Of a stretch of 64,000 nucleotides of DNA, positions 35,797-47,023 are shown in pieces; positions within the stretch are counted from its first letter, which is position 1; each line of letters begins with the position of its first letter. The stretch is from contig NC_081194.1 in the NCBI RefSeq assembly GCF_902713425.1, positions 71,204,501-71,268,500 on the forward strand, in the 5' to 3' direction. Under the pieces are notes generated by a model. That model had not been told where the DNA came from. It made no database searches and saw only the letters and a program-made list of their open reading frames with translations. This DNA is from Acipenser ruthenus. Lineage: Eukaryota > Chordata > Actinopteri > Acipenseriformes > Acipenseridae. Made by a program: the position numbers and the translations under genes.

Positions 35797-36435
35797 TTCT
35801 ATAGTATTTCTGTGGTGCTTGTTCTATAGTATTTCTGTGGTACTTGTTCTATAGTATTTCTGTGGTGCTTGTTCTATAGTATTTCTGTGGTGCTTGTTCT
35901 ATAGTATTTCGGTGGTACTTGTTCTATAGTATTTCTGTGGTGCTTGTTCTATAGTATTTCTGTGGTGCTTGTTCTATAGTATTTCTGTGGTACTTGTTCT
36001 ATAGTATTTCGGTGGTACTTGTTCTATAGTATTTCGGTGGTACTTGTTCTATAGTATTTCGGTGGTACTTGTTCTATAGTACTTCTGTGGTACTTGTTCT
36101 ATAGTATTTCTGTGGTACTTGTTCTATAGTACTTCTGTAGTACTTATTCTATAGTATTTCTGTGGTGCTTGTTCTATAGTATTTCTGTGGTGCTTGTTCT
36201 ATAGTATTTCTGTGGTGCTTGTTCTATAGTACTTGTGTGGTACTTGTTCTATAGTATTTCGGTGGTACTTGTTCTATAGTATTTCTGTGGTACTCGTTCT
36301 ATAGTACTTCTGTGGTACTTATTCTATAGTATTTCTGTGGTGCTTGTTCTATAGTATTTCTGTGGTGCTTGTTCTATAGTACTTCTGCGGTACTTTTTCT
36401 ATAGTACTTGTGTGGTACTTGTTCTACAGTACTTG
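35797..36435. repeat. 25-bp minisatellite, about 25 copies
   Basis: The unit TTCTATAGTATTTCTGTGGT plus RCTTG repeats about 25 times with recurring variants (TGCTTG/TACTTG, TTTCTG/TTTCGG, ACTTCTG). It lies in the intron after the first visible IFT172 exon. The ordered variants suggest block-wise duplication. Confidence 0.95.
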
Positions 36436-36439
36436 TGTT

Positions 36440-37565
36440 ACTGTAGCATTTCTCTGCTTTTTAATGCTGGTCTTCTTGCAGAAGGTGGTTCTGTGACTCT
36501 CTTCAACACCAATACCAAAACAGAGACTACGACAAAACTTTGACAACCATTTATCACTATTGTTACCTGAAGAAGACCCATCCGAGCTGACTCTGTTATA
36601 CGACCTACCAGCAGGTAGCCTGTGTTTGTATTTATGTGTTTCATAATTCTTGTACTCATTACATTATTATTATTATATTATTACTAATATAATAATAACC
36701 CCCCTTCATAAGTATTAAAAATGCATGACAAATTTTATATTATTATTATTAATATTATTAAGTTTATCATTTTATCCCTATGGGTATAGTTTCTTTCTCA
36801 CAAAACGGCACAGCTAAAGCCACCTCTTGTCCACCTTTGAATATTTATTGTCACTCTGTATGCAGAAGCCTAACATTACAAGAACCGTACATATGCGTGC
36901 ATACTCATTCTCCCTAGTTACCGCAAGTGCTGTTCAAAGATCTGATCAAAAAATATGCTTTGTACACAAACATCTTTTCATGATTCAGCTAAAAGAGCCA
37001 GGATCCAATTGTGTTTTTTTATACCATTAGTACAACTGGCCCCAGATCACTGACACCAAGTGTGTTTACTTTACTACTAAGTATTATGGACATTTGGAAA
37101 CTGGACAACTCATCTAAAAGCTAAATGTAAATCGTGTGTAAATTACTTTGTTGTAATTATATTGTAGTAACGTCACAGGAGGGGTTCTCCAGCAATGGCA
37201 GATAGTTTGATAGACCGCAGAATTTAAACAGCGCGTTTGACATACAATGATCAAAAACAATCAAAACAAACTCAAGATTACATTGCTTTCCCATCTATTT
37301 GATCATTTACAAAGAAACAGAAAAGTGTTAGCTCTCACCTTTAAGAATCTCAGCACTTGGTCATTGGGAGCCACCTAGTGGTTTTATAATGAAACTTGCC
37401 ATCCATTTTGTAAAAAGGTAGAGAAAATTAATTAAAGAAAACATTGAACTATACTCCTCTTTATTAAATGCCTGTCGTCCCATTTACCACAACAACAATA
37501 TTCTCCATTATGCACCAGATACACTTTTTTTTTGTAAATATTGCACATAACTTATATCTGACTTT
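36440..37565. other. IFT172-copy intron, nothing recognised
   Basis: Contains short ATT runs near 36660-36760. No coding block is supported. Confidence 0.4.
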
Positions 37566-37748
37566 TCCAGGTTCGTCTTGCGGATATTATATCCAATAAG
37601 CCCACGATATATGGAACAGAGTCCTATGTGGTTTCTCTGACATCAAAGTAAGTAACTTGGTTACACTTTATACAATATTAAAAGGCAGAAATGTTGTGCT
37701 AGTCCTGGCTCAGGCTAGTTTTATGATCGTTTCATAATATGTTAATTA

Positions 37749-39072
37749 CACTATGTAACACAATTTTTGTTCCTGGGTAGAAACTGTTATTTCCTAATTG
37801 CTTATGCCTCAAAAGTATACAAAATGGCTGTTATTCCCCACAAACTTTGCTTTTGTGACCAGGACAGTGATATTTTGAAATTTACCTATTTCCAATGAGT
37901 AAACGGGCAAATTTGTGTCTTTTCGTTCACATAAAGTCAGAAAAAAACAACATATGAATCCAAATTAACATGTATTTATACTAAAGTAATACAAAAATGA
38001 CTACAAAAGATTTAGAAGTGAGTAGTTTTTCGAGATTTACGATTATACTGTAAATCACTTTCACGAATCAGCCCCCAAATGTAGTCTCCCATCATGTTCT
38101 CGTTATACTGTCCTTGGTAGCGGCGTTCAAAGTCCAGTATATCCTGGTGGAAGCGCTCGCCTTGCTCCTCCGAGTACGCTCCCATGTTCTCCTTGAATTT
38201 ATCAAGATGAGCATCAAGGATATGGACTTTGAGGGACATCCTACAGCCCATTGTGCCGTAGTTCTTCACCAGAGTCTCAACCAGCTCCACATAGTTTTCG
38301 GCCTTGTGATTGCCCAGGAAGCCCCGAACCACTGCGACAAAGCTGTTCCAAGCCACTTTCTCCTTACTAGTGAGCAGACACCGACTTTGACCTTTGCCTC
38401 AGACAGCTTAGGGAAGAAGTCTTGAAGGTACTTGAAGGCTTCTGACTCCTTATCTAGAGCTCTGACAAATTGTTTCATAAGGCCCAATTTGATGTGCAGT
38501 GGTGGCATCAGCACCTTCCGGGGGTCCACCAGTGGCTTCCGCTTGATGTTGTTCCTCCCCACAGAGAACTCGGTCCGCTGTGGCCAGTCCCGCCTGTGGT
38601 AGTGCGCCTTGGTGTCCCTGCTGTCCCAAAGGCAAAGATAGCAGGGAAACTTGGTAAAACCGCCTTGGAGACCCATCAGGAATGCCACCATTTTGAAGTC
38701 TCCTATGACCTTCCAGCCGTACTCCTCATACTTCAAGGCGTCCAGCAAGGTCCTGATGCTGTTGTAATCCTCTCTGAGGTGCACCGAGTGAGCCAGGGGA
38801 AGAAACGGGTACTTGTTACCATTATGGAGCAGCTATTTATATTACTGGAAAGTTCTAGAAAGTTCTAGAAGTTACTCCAAGTTTACTCAGTACTGAATCT
38901 ATCTGGAATGTTCTGGAAAATAGATAAATTTCAAAATATCATTGTCCTGTTCACAAAAGCAAAGTTTGTGGGGAATAATAGCCATTTTCTATACTTTTGA
39001 GGCATAAGCAATTAGGAAATAACACTTACTACCCAGGAACAAAAAAAAAAAAAAAAAAATTGTTACACGGTG
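37749..39072 (-). mobile_element. TIR DNA element, unassigned superfamily, copy 2
   Basis: This 1324-bp copy is the same family as 6768-8089, in inverse orientation, within the IFT172-copy intron. Its termini are CACTATGTAACA and TGTTACACGGTG. ATTA precedes the left end, but the right flank (TTAT) does not match exactly. It codes more 5' sequence than copy 1: HLREDYNSIRTLLDALKYEE, VIGDFKMVAFLMGLQGGFTK, FPCYLCLWDSRD, VDPRKVLMPPLHIKLGLMKQ, then FLGNHKAENYVELVETLV, CRMSLKVHILDAHLDKF, GERFHQDI, GQYNENMMGDYIWGL and a stop at about 38012. One frame change near 38370 separates two open parts (to 38784 and 38356). The similar size of the two copies suggests both come from one internally shortened parent. 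Confidence 0.7.
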
Positions 39073-39159
39073 TTATTATAACACATGGTGAACGATATTT
39101 TCTTGTATACTTCAATGTTTTACAGTCTTATTATACATGGTCGTGACGTGACACCCTTT

Positions 39160-39935
39160 TATAATAAGATTATTATTATTATTATTATTATTATTTATTT
39201 CTTAGCAGACGCCCTTATCCAGGGCGACTTACAATCGTAAGCAAAAACATTTCAAGCGTTACAATACAAGTAATACAATAAGAGCAAGAAATACAATAAC
39301 TTTTGATCAAGTAAAGTACAAGTTTGACAAACCACAATTCAATAATACAGCAGATAATAGTGATAGTTACATCAGGATATGATTAAATAGTGATAGTTAC
39401 ATCAGGATGTGATTAAATACAAAGTACTACAGGTTAAAAACTTGGCAGATTACAGTATTCTGAAGTACAGGATTAAATGCAGTAAAATAGGGGGCAGATA
39501 AGAGCAAAATAAAGCACATTTACATGAAGGGTGATAGTGTCCCAGGATACAAACAGAGGAGTTCTACAGGTGCTCTTTGAAGAGGTGAGTCTTAAGGAGG
39601 CGCCGGAATGTGGTCAGGGACTGGGCAGTCCTGACATCTGTAGGAAGGTCATTCCACCACTGCGGAGCAAGGGTGGAGAAGGAGCGGGCTTTGGAGGCAG
39701 GGGAGCGTAGCGGTGGTAGAGCTAGTCTTCTAGTGCAGGCAGAGCGGAGAGGTCGAGTGGGGGTGTAGGGAGAGATGAGGGTCTGGAGGTAGCTGGGTGC
39801 AGACTGGTCAAGGCATCTGTAGGCTAGTACAAGAGTCTTGAACTGGATGCGAGCGGTGATCGGGAGCCAGTGGAGCGAGCGGAGTAGTGGAGTAGCGTGG
39901 GCGAAGCGAGGCAGAGTGGTGATTAGGTCTGTTTT
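39160..39935 (-). mobile_element. L2 LINE 3' end, longer copy
   Basis: Minus-strand translation gives the L2 C-terminus: LRSLHWLPITARIQFKTLVL, AYRCLDQSAPSYLQTLISPY, TRRLALPPLRSP, ARSFSTLAPQWWNDLP and FRRLLKTHLFKEHL before a stop. It continues into the 3' UTR and the tail GTCGCCCTGGATAAGGGCG with ATT repeats. It is 5'-truncated, and close to the 30060-30632 copy apart from a duplicated ATCAGGATATGATTAAATAG segment. The tail is the one shared with the SINE. Confidence 0.8.
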
Positions 39936-40015
39936 TCAATGTTATTGTCAGCACATCTTCAATTGTTAAAAATAAACACTGCTGGTTCTACAGTTTCTAC
40001 ACAGTACATTGTTAT

Positions 40016-41758
40016 TAGTGCTGGGACAAACATGGGATTGTCATGGTCGGATATTTGCTCATAATTTAAATATTCGTTCAGATATTAGTTTGTTTTCAAA
40101 ACGTAATACAAGCCATTATATTGCTCAGAGCGCAGGCAGGGGCAGGGGGGCGTGGCCCCTGTGTGTGTGCCTTTATTTTACAGCAAGTCTTTACAATATG
40201 TAAAAATATCCCAGGAATAAAGTTGTGTAGGACTTCACCCAAGTGAATAAACTACAAAACGAAGGATGACAAATAGCAGTTAAACATTGTTTTGTTTATT
40301 ACCAAAATAAATAGTGTGTGAAGTTGACAACGCATTTTATTTAATTTTTTTTACTTTTTTTTTCATTCCTTGCTATTGCTGTTTCTTCTCAGTAAACAGC
40401 GGCCATAGGCACGTTTTCATAAAGTAATAACATGAGGTTTCCTTGTGTAGTTTTGTAGCTGAACAAGCAAACAAAAACTGAAATTTAACTTTAAACACTT
40501 CAGAGAAAACAAACGTGGAAATGGCGTTGTAAAATGAAGGGGGGGAAAAAAGCTCACTATTTTGGTTCTCTTTACATTCCACATAACAGAAGGTCCCAAC
40601 AAAAATATATAATATGTACAATCTTGTGGCAAAGTGGTTCGTAGTGCACAGGTGCAGTGGTGATGCGGTGCTCAGGAATGATAGACACAAGGCAATTCAC
40701 GGTGAAAAAGCAGCTCTTTATTTGCTGACAAATAATAATACCTGACTCTACACAACAATGTGTATCGCTCAGGCAGGGGTTCAGTCCCAAAATAATAATA
40801 CACTACACAAGACGGTCACAAGCCCAGAGTGAGTGCTCTTAATGAAAGTGGTGAATTACAGGTTTATTCATGTACAATGGTGAAGTGTAGTCCGGGTTTA
40901 ATTGCTGGAGGTTAGCGTTCTATAATGACAAGCACAGACAGTTAGAAACAAACAAAACACTTAACACTCATGATACGCTTATCACAGTCTGTTTCCTTTC
41001 TTGGTTATTCTCATAACAACATCAAAGGAACAGATTACATCATCACATCCCCAATTATACCCTTAGTCACGCCCCCTGCGATAGCTAGTTCAGTCACGTA
41101 TCCTCCAATCCACGACTGACACATCGCGTACCGCTTTAGGGCGATGACTTCAGGCATTGTGACTCTGCCCCCTTCCTGGTTGGCTGGCTTCCGACTGACC
41201 CTGGAATGAACTGCCAGACCAACCAGTACGAGGCACTCTGTTCCTGTTATACAGCGCCCTCACAGATCGGGAGGGAGATTGTTGACTAAGATTCATTCGC
41301 CTCTGTCACAAATCTATATAGAAATCACTACACAGTATTTCCAGCGAGTTGGGCACTGTTTAAGCGAGGCACTTCAGAATGACGTGCTTGCCTTTCTTCT
41401 GTCCCATAAGATTCTGACTCGCTAAAGCAGCACAACACGTTTTTGACTCAGATGGCCGCCATAGAGATCACTATGCGTGCGCGAGGATAATCTGGTTTGT
41501 TTACTTTTTTCTGTCAAAAACTTTTAAATAGAGGCTCCAGAGCTGCTGTGTTGATCCTGTGTTTTTTTTATTTTTTGTTTTTTATATATTAATCTCCCGT
41601 ATCACACAGAGCTCATTTTCATTTGCCAGTTTTGAAAGTGAGGTGGTAAATAATTGCAAGGTATTTTTGTCATTTCTAGCGAATACGAACATCCGAATAT
41701 TGTATCCGAATACATGTCAAATATTCGTTTGAATATTCGGATATTTGTCCCAGTACTA
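40016..41758. mobile_element. hAT-type non-autonomous element holding a solo LTR
   Basis: The ends TAGTGCTGGGACAAACAT and (inverted) ATATTTGTCCCAGTACTA form inverted repeats. Further AT-rich inner repeats are related to TCGGATATT. The flanks give an 8-bp duplication, ATTGTTAT and ATTATTAT (7 of 8), as hAT elements make. No transposase frame was found. A solo LTR (40625-41310) lies inside it. A stretch near 41385-41450 recurs at about 57228-57300, so another fragment of the family lies there. Confidence 0.65.
40625..41310 (-). mobile_element. Solo LTR with 5-bp target duplication
   Basis: This 686-bp segment lies between two perfect AATCT duplications (40620-40624 and 41311-41315). It begins TGTGGCAAAG and ends CTCTGTCACA on the + strand. 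An AATAAA near the minus-strand 3' end (about 40713) sets the orientation to minus. No internal region remains. It inserted into the hAT-type element and is therefore younger than it. Confidence 0.8.
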
Positions 41759-42446
41759 ATTATTATTATCATTATTATTATTATTTAAATTTCTCCCTTT
41801 TAGTGTATCTGGAAAGGGAATCCTCTCTGGTCATGACGATGGCACTGTTGTGCGCTGTTTCTTTAATGAAGGATCTGGGAAATCTCAAGTATGTCAATTT
41901 CTTTTTAAATGTACAACAGGAATGTCTGGGGTCTTATCTTCATCACAAATCGTGATAGGAAAGAAAACTTAAAACAGAGATTTCTAGAAATGGTCACATC
42001 ACTGAGTGCATTGCGACACTTTAAAATAGAACAGGAACTTTAAAGAAACAGGTATTATTATAGTTTGCACAAACTATTAGTTCTGTTTAGTAACTAATGA
42101 GGATATTTTTGCATTTCTCAGTCTAGGATTGAAAGTCTGTAACATGATGAATCTTAATCAGAAGCACTAATTAATTTAAATGATATATAAACATTTTCTA
42201 TTCAGTGTTACAATCACTTAACACATTTATTTGTTTACTATCTTTATTGTAAGGTAAACTGTTCACTCACTCTTGTCCACCTTATTCATTGGCATGGGCT
42301 GCCAACAGCATCGTAGTTGCTGGATGTGATAGGAAGATTGTGGTGTATGTTTGTTTTTGTTTAAAGGTTCGTGGGTGAAAGTGCTTTGTCAAAATGGCCT
42401 CTCCCAGGTCCATTTCTATAATTCGTGTAAAATGCCAAAAGAATCT

Positions 42447-42466
42447 GGGGGGGGGGGGGGGGGGGA
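42447..42466. repeat. Poly-G run
   Basis: About 19 consecutive G are followed by GACGGGACGGGGGAC. It lies 100 bp after an IFT172-copy exon. Run length may be affected by sequencing. Confidence 0.8.
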
Positions 42467-42621
42467 CGGGACGGGGGACGACTGTAATATTTTCGCACGT
42501 ACTTGATGACTTGTGGTCTTTTAGTATATTTGTCTCTTGTTGAACTGTAACTTGATTGAGAACACCTGGCACCTAACCCATAGAGCACGGGGGAGACAAT
42601 CAGAAAAACTGTATGAACCCG

Positions 42622-43256
42622 TGTCACAAAGACGGCCGGAGTGGGTGGCGTCAGACCAGAATCAGGAAGTAACACACAGAGATTTGGGGTTTTGGTTATG
42701 CTGAGCGCGTGATCGCGCTCACCATTTAATAAACAGAACAGAAAATAAAAGGTTTGAACAGACAAAAACACGGGACACGGCACTACACGCCAAAATAAAA
42801 AGACAAACAAAACGTACTAAACACTTAACAAACGGTGCACGGAGAGACAAACAAACACGGTGAGTACAAACACTTCTAGATATTATTTTTACTTTACTAC
42901 TTTACGTTCTCCTTCTCTCTCACCCATTCTCCACTCTCGAACACCCAATCCTGAGTGCAAGAAATGTGCGTCTATATATACTATTGTGCTGGGATTCAAT
43001 TACTAATTAATTATTCACTTGAATCCCAGCACGTGAATTAATTCTGTGCAACCCCGTGCTCACATATTACATTTAACCAGCACGTGAAGTGATTTGTGCT
43101 CTCCTCGTGCCTAAATACAAATCTACACCTTTTAAATACACGTGAAACACAGACCCGTTTATATCCTGTGTACCAATGACTATACACCAACATTAACACA
43201 CGCAACAGACAACACATAACACACAAATGCACACAGGGGCGGGGCGCATTGCCACA
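42622..43256 (-). repeat. 3' LTR of the young element (minus strand)
   Basis: This 635-bp LTR carries a hairpin-like GAGCGCGATCACGCGCTC near its end. A related hairpin layout, GCTGAGTGCCATTGCACTCA, occurs in the solo LTR at 18197-18768, hinting at related families. Confidence 0.7.
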
Positions 43257-43288
43257 TATACCCCCCCTTGTGCGCAGCACACATGGCC

Positions 43289-44743
43289 TCAACGGCCACC
43301 TCCCCCCTTAAAAATCCAGCAGTCCAGGACAAAGTCTCGGGCTGGGAAGGGAGGCTTCAGTGGGCCCATGGCTGGCAATGCTGTCAGCACCCCTGCCGGT
43401 AGTGGCACGGCTGACAGCCTGTTGGTCCACTTCTGCAGCGAAACTGCTGCTGGGGAAAGTGGTCTCCTGACCTCTCCCCCTGTCTTTGTAGCCGGTAGCT
43501 CCCTTTGGTGGGGCTCCGACCACAGCACTGCCGGCAGCGAAGAAGCTGCAGTGGGAGCAGGTCTCCGGACCTCCCCCACGATCTCCGGCAGCGAAACTGC
43601 TGCAGTGGGAGCAGGTCGCCGGACCTCCCCAACGATCTCCGGCAGCGAAACTGCTGCAGTGGGAGCAGGTCTCCAGACCTCCTCCCCCTTCTTCGTGGCC
43701 GACAGCTCCCCTTTCTGGGGCTCCGGCCACCGTACTCCCCGTGGTGGAGGTATGGGAAGCAGAGACAGCTCCTGCTGTTCTGCTTCTGGCAGTGGCGGAG
43801 GCAGCTCCTGCTCCTCTGCTCCTGGAAGTGGCAGAGGCAGCTCCTGCTCCTCTGCTCCTGGCGGTGGTGGTGGCGAAGGCAGAGGCAGCTCCTGCTGCTC
43901 TGCTCCTTTCGGTGTAGGTGGCGGAGGCAGAGGCAGCTCCGGCTGCTCTGCTCCTGCCGGTGAAGGTGGGAGCAGCGTGTAGTCTCCTGGCGACTGAGGT
44001 GGGAGCAGCGTGTAGTCTCCTGGCGACTGAGGTGGGAGCAGCGTGTAGTCTCCCCCTTTTTCAGGGGACTGGTGCTGCTCTGCCTCTCTTGCAGCGGATT
44101 GGTGCGGCTCTGCCTCTCTTGCAGGGGACTGGTGCGGCTCTGCCTCTGAAGGGGAAACCAGCAGGCATTCTTCCTCTGCTGGTTGTGCTGGGGAAACCAG
44201 CAGGCATTCTTCCTCTGCTGGTTGTGCTGGGGAAACCAGCAGGCATTCTTCCTCTGCTGGTTGTGCTGGGGAAACCAGCAGGCATTCTTCCTCTGCTGGT
44301 TGTGATGGGGAAACCAGCAGGCATTCTTGCTCTGCTGGTGAAGGTGGGAACAGCTGCCTCTCAGGCTTCGGATTCCCGCGGTTCCCCCGTCTGGGCGCTG
44401 GACGCTCGCGGTCCCCCCGTCTGGGCGCTGGACGCTCGCGGTCCCCCCGTCTGGGCGCTAGTTCCTCCTCTTCATACTGGGTGGGGCATATGGCTAACGT
44501 GTGCCCATAAGCCCCACAGCCAGGGCATAACTCTGCTGCGAGGTTCTTTAAAAAAACCTCCCAGCCATCATCCCCGACCTCCTCCCTTTTGGGCTGTGGA
44601 CGCCCCGACTCCTCCCTTTTGGGCTGTGGACACTCGGGTTCCAGGTTTGAACAGACAAAAACACGGGACACGGCACTACACGCCAAAATAAAAAGACAAA
44701 CAAAACGTACTAAACACTTAACAAACGGTGCACGGAGAGACAA
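43289..44743 (-). CDS. Proline/glutamate-rich CCHC frame of the LTR element
   Basis: The frame has a CCHC zinc knuckle, CPGCGAYGHTLAICP (C-x2-C-x4-H-x4-C), in its first third. Then follow tandem low-complexity repeats: RRGDRERPAP units, four to five PAEEECLLVSPAQ units, three GDYTLLPPQSP units, several LPLPPPP/GAEQQELPL units and three AVSLPEIVGEVRRPAP units. The first 35 or so residues read into the 5' LTR, so true translation may begin later. A Gag-like RNA-binding role is an inference from the knuckle and the location; no protease, polymerase or integrase domain was seen. Confidence 0.5.
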   Translation of the reverse strand: MSLRAPFVKCLVRFVCLFILACSAVSRVFVCSNLEPECPQPKREESGRPQPKREEVGDDGWEVFLKNLAAELCPGCGAYGHTLAICPTQYEEEELAPRRGDRERPAPRRGDRERPAPRRGNRGNPKPERQLFPPSPAEQECLLVSPSQPAEEECLLVSPAQPAEEECLLVSPAQPAEEECLLVSPAQPAEEECLLVSPSEAEPHQSPAREAEPHQSAAREAEQHQSPEKGGDYTLLPPQSPGDYTLLPPQSPGDYTLLPPSPAGAEQPELPLPPPPTPKGAEQQELPLPSPPPPPGAEEQELPLPLPGAEEQELPPPLPEAEQQELSLLPIPPPRGVRWPEPQKGELSATKKGEEVWRPAPTAAVSLPEIVGEVRRPAPTAAVSLPEIVGEVRRPAPTAASSLPAVLWSEPHQRELPATKTGGEVRRPLSPAAVSLQKWTNRLSAVPLPAGVLTALPAMGPLKPPFPARDFVLDCWIFKGGGGR

Positions 44744-45149
44744 ACAAACACGGTGAGTACAAACACTTCTAGATATTATTTTTACTTTACTACTTTACGT
44801 TCTCCTTCTCTCTCACCCGTTCTCCACTCTCGAACACCCAACCCTGAGTGCAAGAAATGTGCGTCTATATATACTATTGTGCTGGGATTCAATTACTAAT
44901 TAATTATTCACTTGAATCCCAGCACGTGAATTAATTCTGTGCAACCCCGTGCTCACATATTACATTTATCCAGCACGTGAAGTGATTTGTGCTCTCCTCG
45001 TGCCTAAATACAAATCTACACCTTTTAAATACACGTGAAACACAGACCCGTTTATATCCTGTGTACCAATGACTATACACCAACATTAACACACGCAACA
45101 GACAACACATAACACACAAATGCACACAGGGGCGGGGCGCATTGCCACA
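44643..45149 (-). repeat. 5' LTR of the young element (minus strand)
   Basis: This 507-bp stretch matches 42750-43256 with about three differences. It is the shorter of the two terminal repeats. Confidence 0.75.
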
Positions 45150-45159
45150 ACCCTGTATT

Positions 45160-46225
45160 TACGATCTCTGATTATTGAGTTAAGCAGAGATTGAATATGT
45201 TAATATGTGAATTACATGTAAAAGGTTTGATCAGTAACATTTAAAAAACTATATATTTTTTTTAACTAGCCTCATGTGAGATTTATCAGGTTGATCCATC
45301 TGTAAAATGACAAGTTGTAAGTGAAGTAATTTCTGAATTTCTTTTTCTACAACGTCAAGTTCAAATTTGCTTCTGAAAGTGGTCCAAAATGGCTGAGACT
45401 GCATCTGAGAGCATATACCACCCCAGGGGGGATTGGTTTTGCCCCAGGAGTTTCGTTTTTTTTTTTTTTTTTTTCAGACTAAGGGGTTTTAAACTGGAGT
45501 ACCCATAGAAGTGCCTGGGAGGAAGCAAGGAAATAGCCAATCTTTACACAATCAGAGCTTTATCCTGGAAGAAAGATGGAACAAGACTGTGCACAGTTAA
45601 TACTCATTGCCAAATAATCTTTGGGGCAAGTTTAATCTAAAATGCTATTGCAGTTGCAATATATCACCACACCAATAGTTAGCAGTTTGTAGATTTGCGG
45701 TTTGCAGATCATCCATCCAAGTCAGTAAATCATAGATCTGCTAAATTATGCAAAACGAATGAAGCACCTGTGTGTTTTGTAAATATCTGTAAATGCCACC
45801 CATCAGTGGTGAACTGTACACAATGTGCAGTTTATTATAGGCCCCTACCAGATGAAGCTGAGATATGTTCAATTCTATCTAACGCAGAATTTGCTTATAA
45901 GGTGTTCTTAATATTGCTGCATGCGCATAGTTGTAATAGAAATACAAACCTTTTCATTTTTTATATATCCTACATACCTACACATTTGACATCATAGCCA
46001 AAACAAAAATATTCAGTGAAAAATGACACTTTTTTGAAAAGAAAAAAAAAGAACTAGAACATCAGCTAATTTTAGTAGCATGATACTCAACATTGAAATT
46101 GACAATAACATAACAACAATTGAGAAAGTAAACTGCACAATTTAACTTTAGGTGAACTATGAAATCATTTCAAGTGCAAAATAATTGTCAGCACATTATA
46201 GAATACCGAAATAATACATTTATCA
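45160..46225. other. IFT172-copy intron, nothing recognised
   Basis: Contains a T run near 45457-45474. No coding or repeat call is supported. Confidence 0.4.
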
Positions 46226-46232
46226 AAAAGTT

Positions 46233-47023
46233 ATCAAATAGGCTCCAGTTGTTTCACTAGTGGTCGTTTTTTGCAAGAAACACAAGCATATCCACATTTT
46301 CTTGTTTAAGCTTGCTGCGTCTGGGACTGCAGATGATTCCTGATGTGCTAAACACACGTTCTGAAGCACAACTCGAAGCTGCAATGCACAGGTATTTTCT
46401 GGCAAACTCGCAGAGCAAGGGTAAAGTTCCTGAATTTTTCTTCCACCAAGATAGAGAAAGGATCATCTTCAGCATCTATTTCTTCCATTCCACCATAAAG
46501 CATGAGCTCACTTTTCAGTCTTTCCTCTGAAGAAGAGGGTGTAGCAGGTGTGCCAGCTGATGCAGTTGTCTCACCTTTTTTCTGCATCTTGATGGTGGAT
46601 AGCAGCTCTTTCAAGTCAAGTTTTTTTCTTGTTGACTGGCTTGTCTGTACTTTCATCAGGCTTGTCTGTCTCCATAGGTTGATTTGAGTCATTAGTTTGA
46701 TTTTTAATCTGCTGCAAAAGCTCTTCCTTGGCCTCTTCTTGATTTGAAACAAAAATGTCCTTAAAATGTGGGTCAAGATAAGTTGCAAGATTGAAAGTGC
46801 TTTGCAAGCTCCTGTCTTTATATTGCTGCTTTAAATCACTAGCTACTTTTTCCTTAATTTCAAAGCAGGTAAAGACACACATTGAGTGTTCCAGCAGGTG
46901 GCACTGTTGGGCTTTGGTTCCTTGTGTAGTGCTGCGATTTGTAGGATTTAAAGGGTCAGCTTTACTCTGTTTATGATTCAAAATGCAAAGTTTGGACCAC
47001 TTCTGTAAAATTAATAAAAACAC
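46233..47023 (-). pseudogene. hAT (ZBED-like) transposase C-terminal fossil
   Basis: Minus-strand blocks in order are LKQQYKDRSLQSTFNLATYL, DPHFKDIFVSN, DAEDDPFSILVEE, SWWKKNSGTLPLLCEFARKY, SERVFSTSGIICSPRRSKL and ENVDMLVFLAKND. This is the hAT dimerisation domain as found in ZBED1/ZBED4-like and fish hAT proteins. The blocks lie in different frames with changes near 46620 and 46470, so it is inactive. The N-terminal part, with its BED finger and first catalytic residues, is not seen. No inverted repeats were found at its borders. Confidence 0.75.

Larger units (their letters stand above)
42622..45149 (-). mobile_element. Young non-autonomous LTR element
   Basis: Direct terminal repeats (42622-43256 and 44643-45149) flank a 1.4 kb internal region with one long minus-strand frame. 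On the minus strand the LTR starts TGTGGCAATGCGCCCC and ends TTTGTGACA, and a purine tract (AAGGGGGGG) lies just before the 3' LTR. Over the shared 507 bp I count three differences, about 0.6 percent, so the insertion is young. No pol domain is present, so movement would depend on a partner element. Flanks read ACCCG and ACCCT, a doubtful target duplication. It lies in the IFT172 copy about 270 bp after the 42254 exon. Confidence 0.75.

Noticed and set aside
35797-36435. CRISPR-like array
   Set aside because: The units are contiguous with no unique spacers, in a vertebrate intron; it is a minisatellite.
36481-36620. Further IFT172 WD exon
   Set aside because: A short LTLLYDLPAG stretch recalls the VVLLYDEHGE block, but flanking residues and order do not fit.
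43227-44691. Long + strand open frames rich in Gly, Ser and Leu
   Set aside because: They are antisense to the repeat-rich minus-strand frame of the LTR element; its codon bias keeps both strands open.
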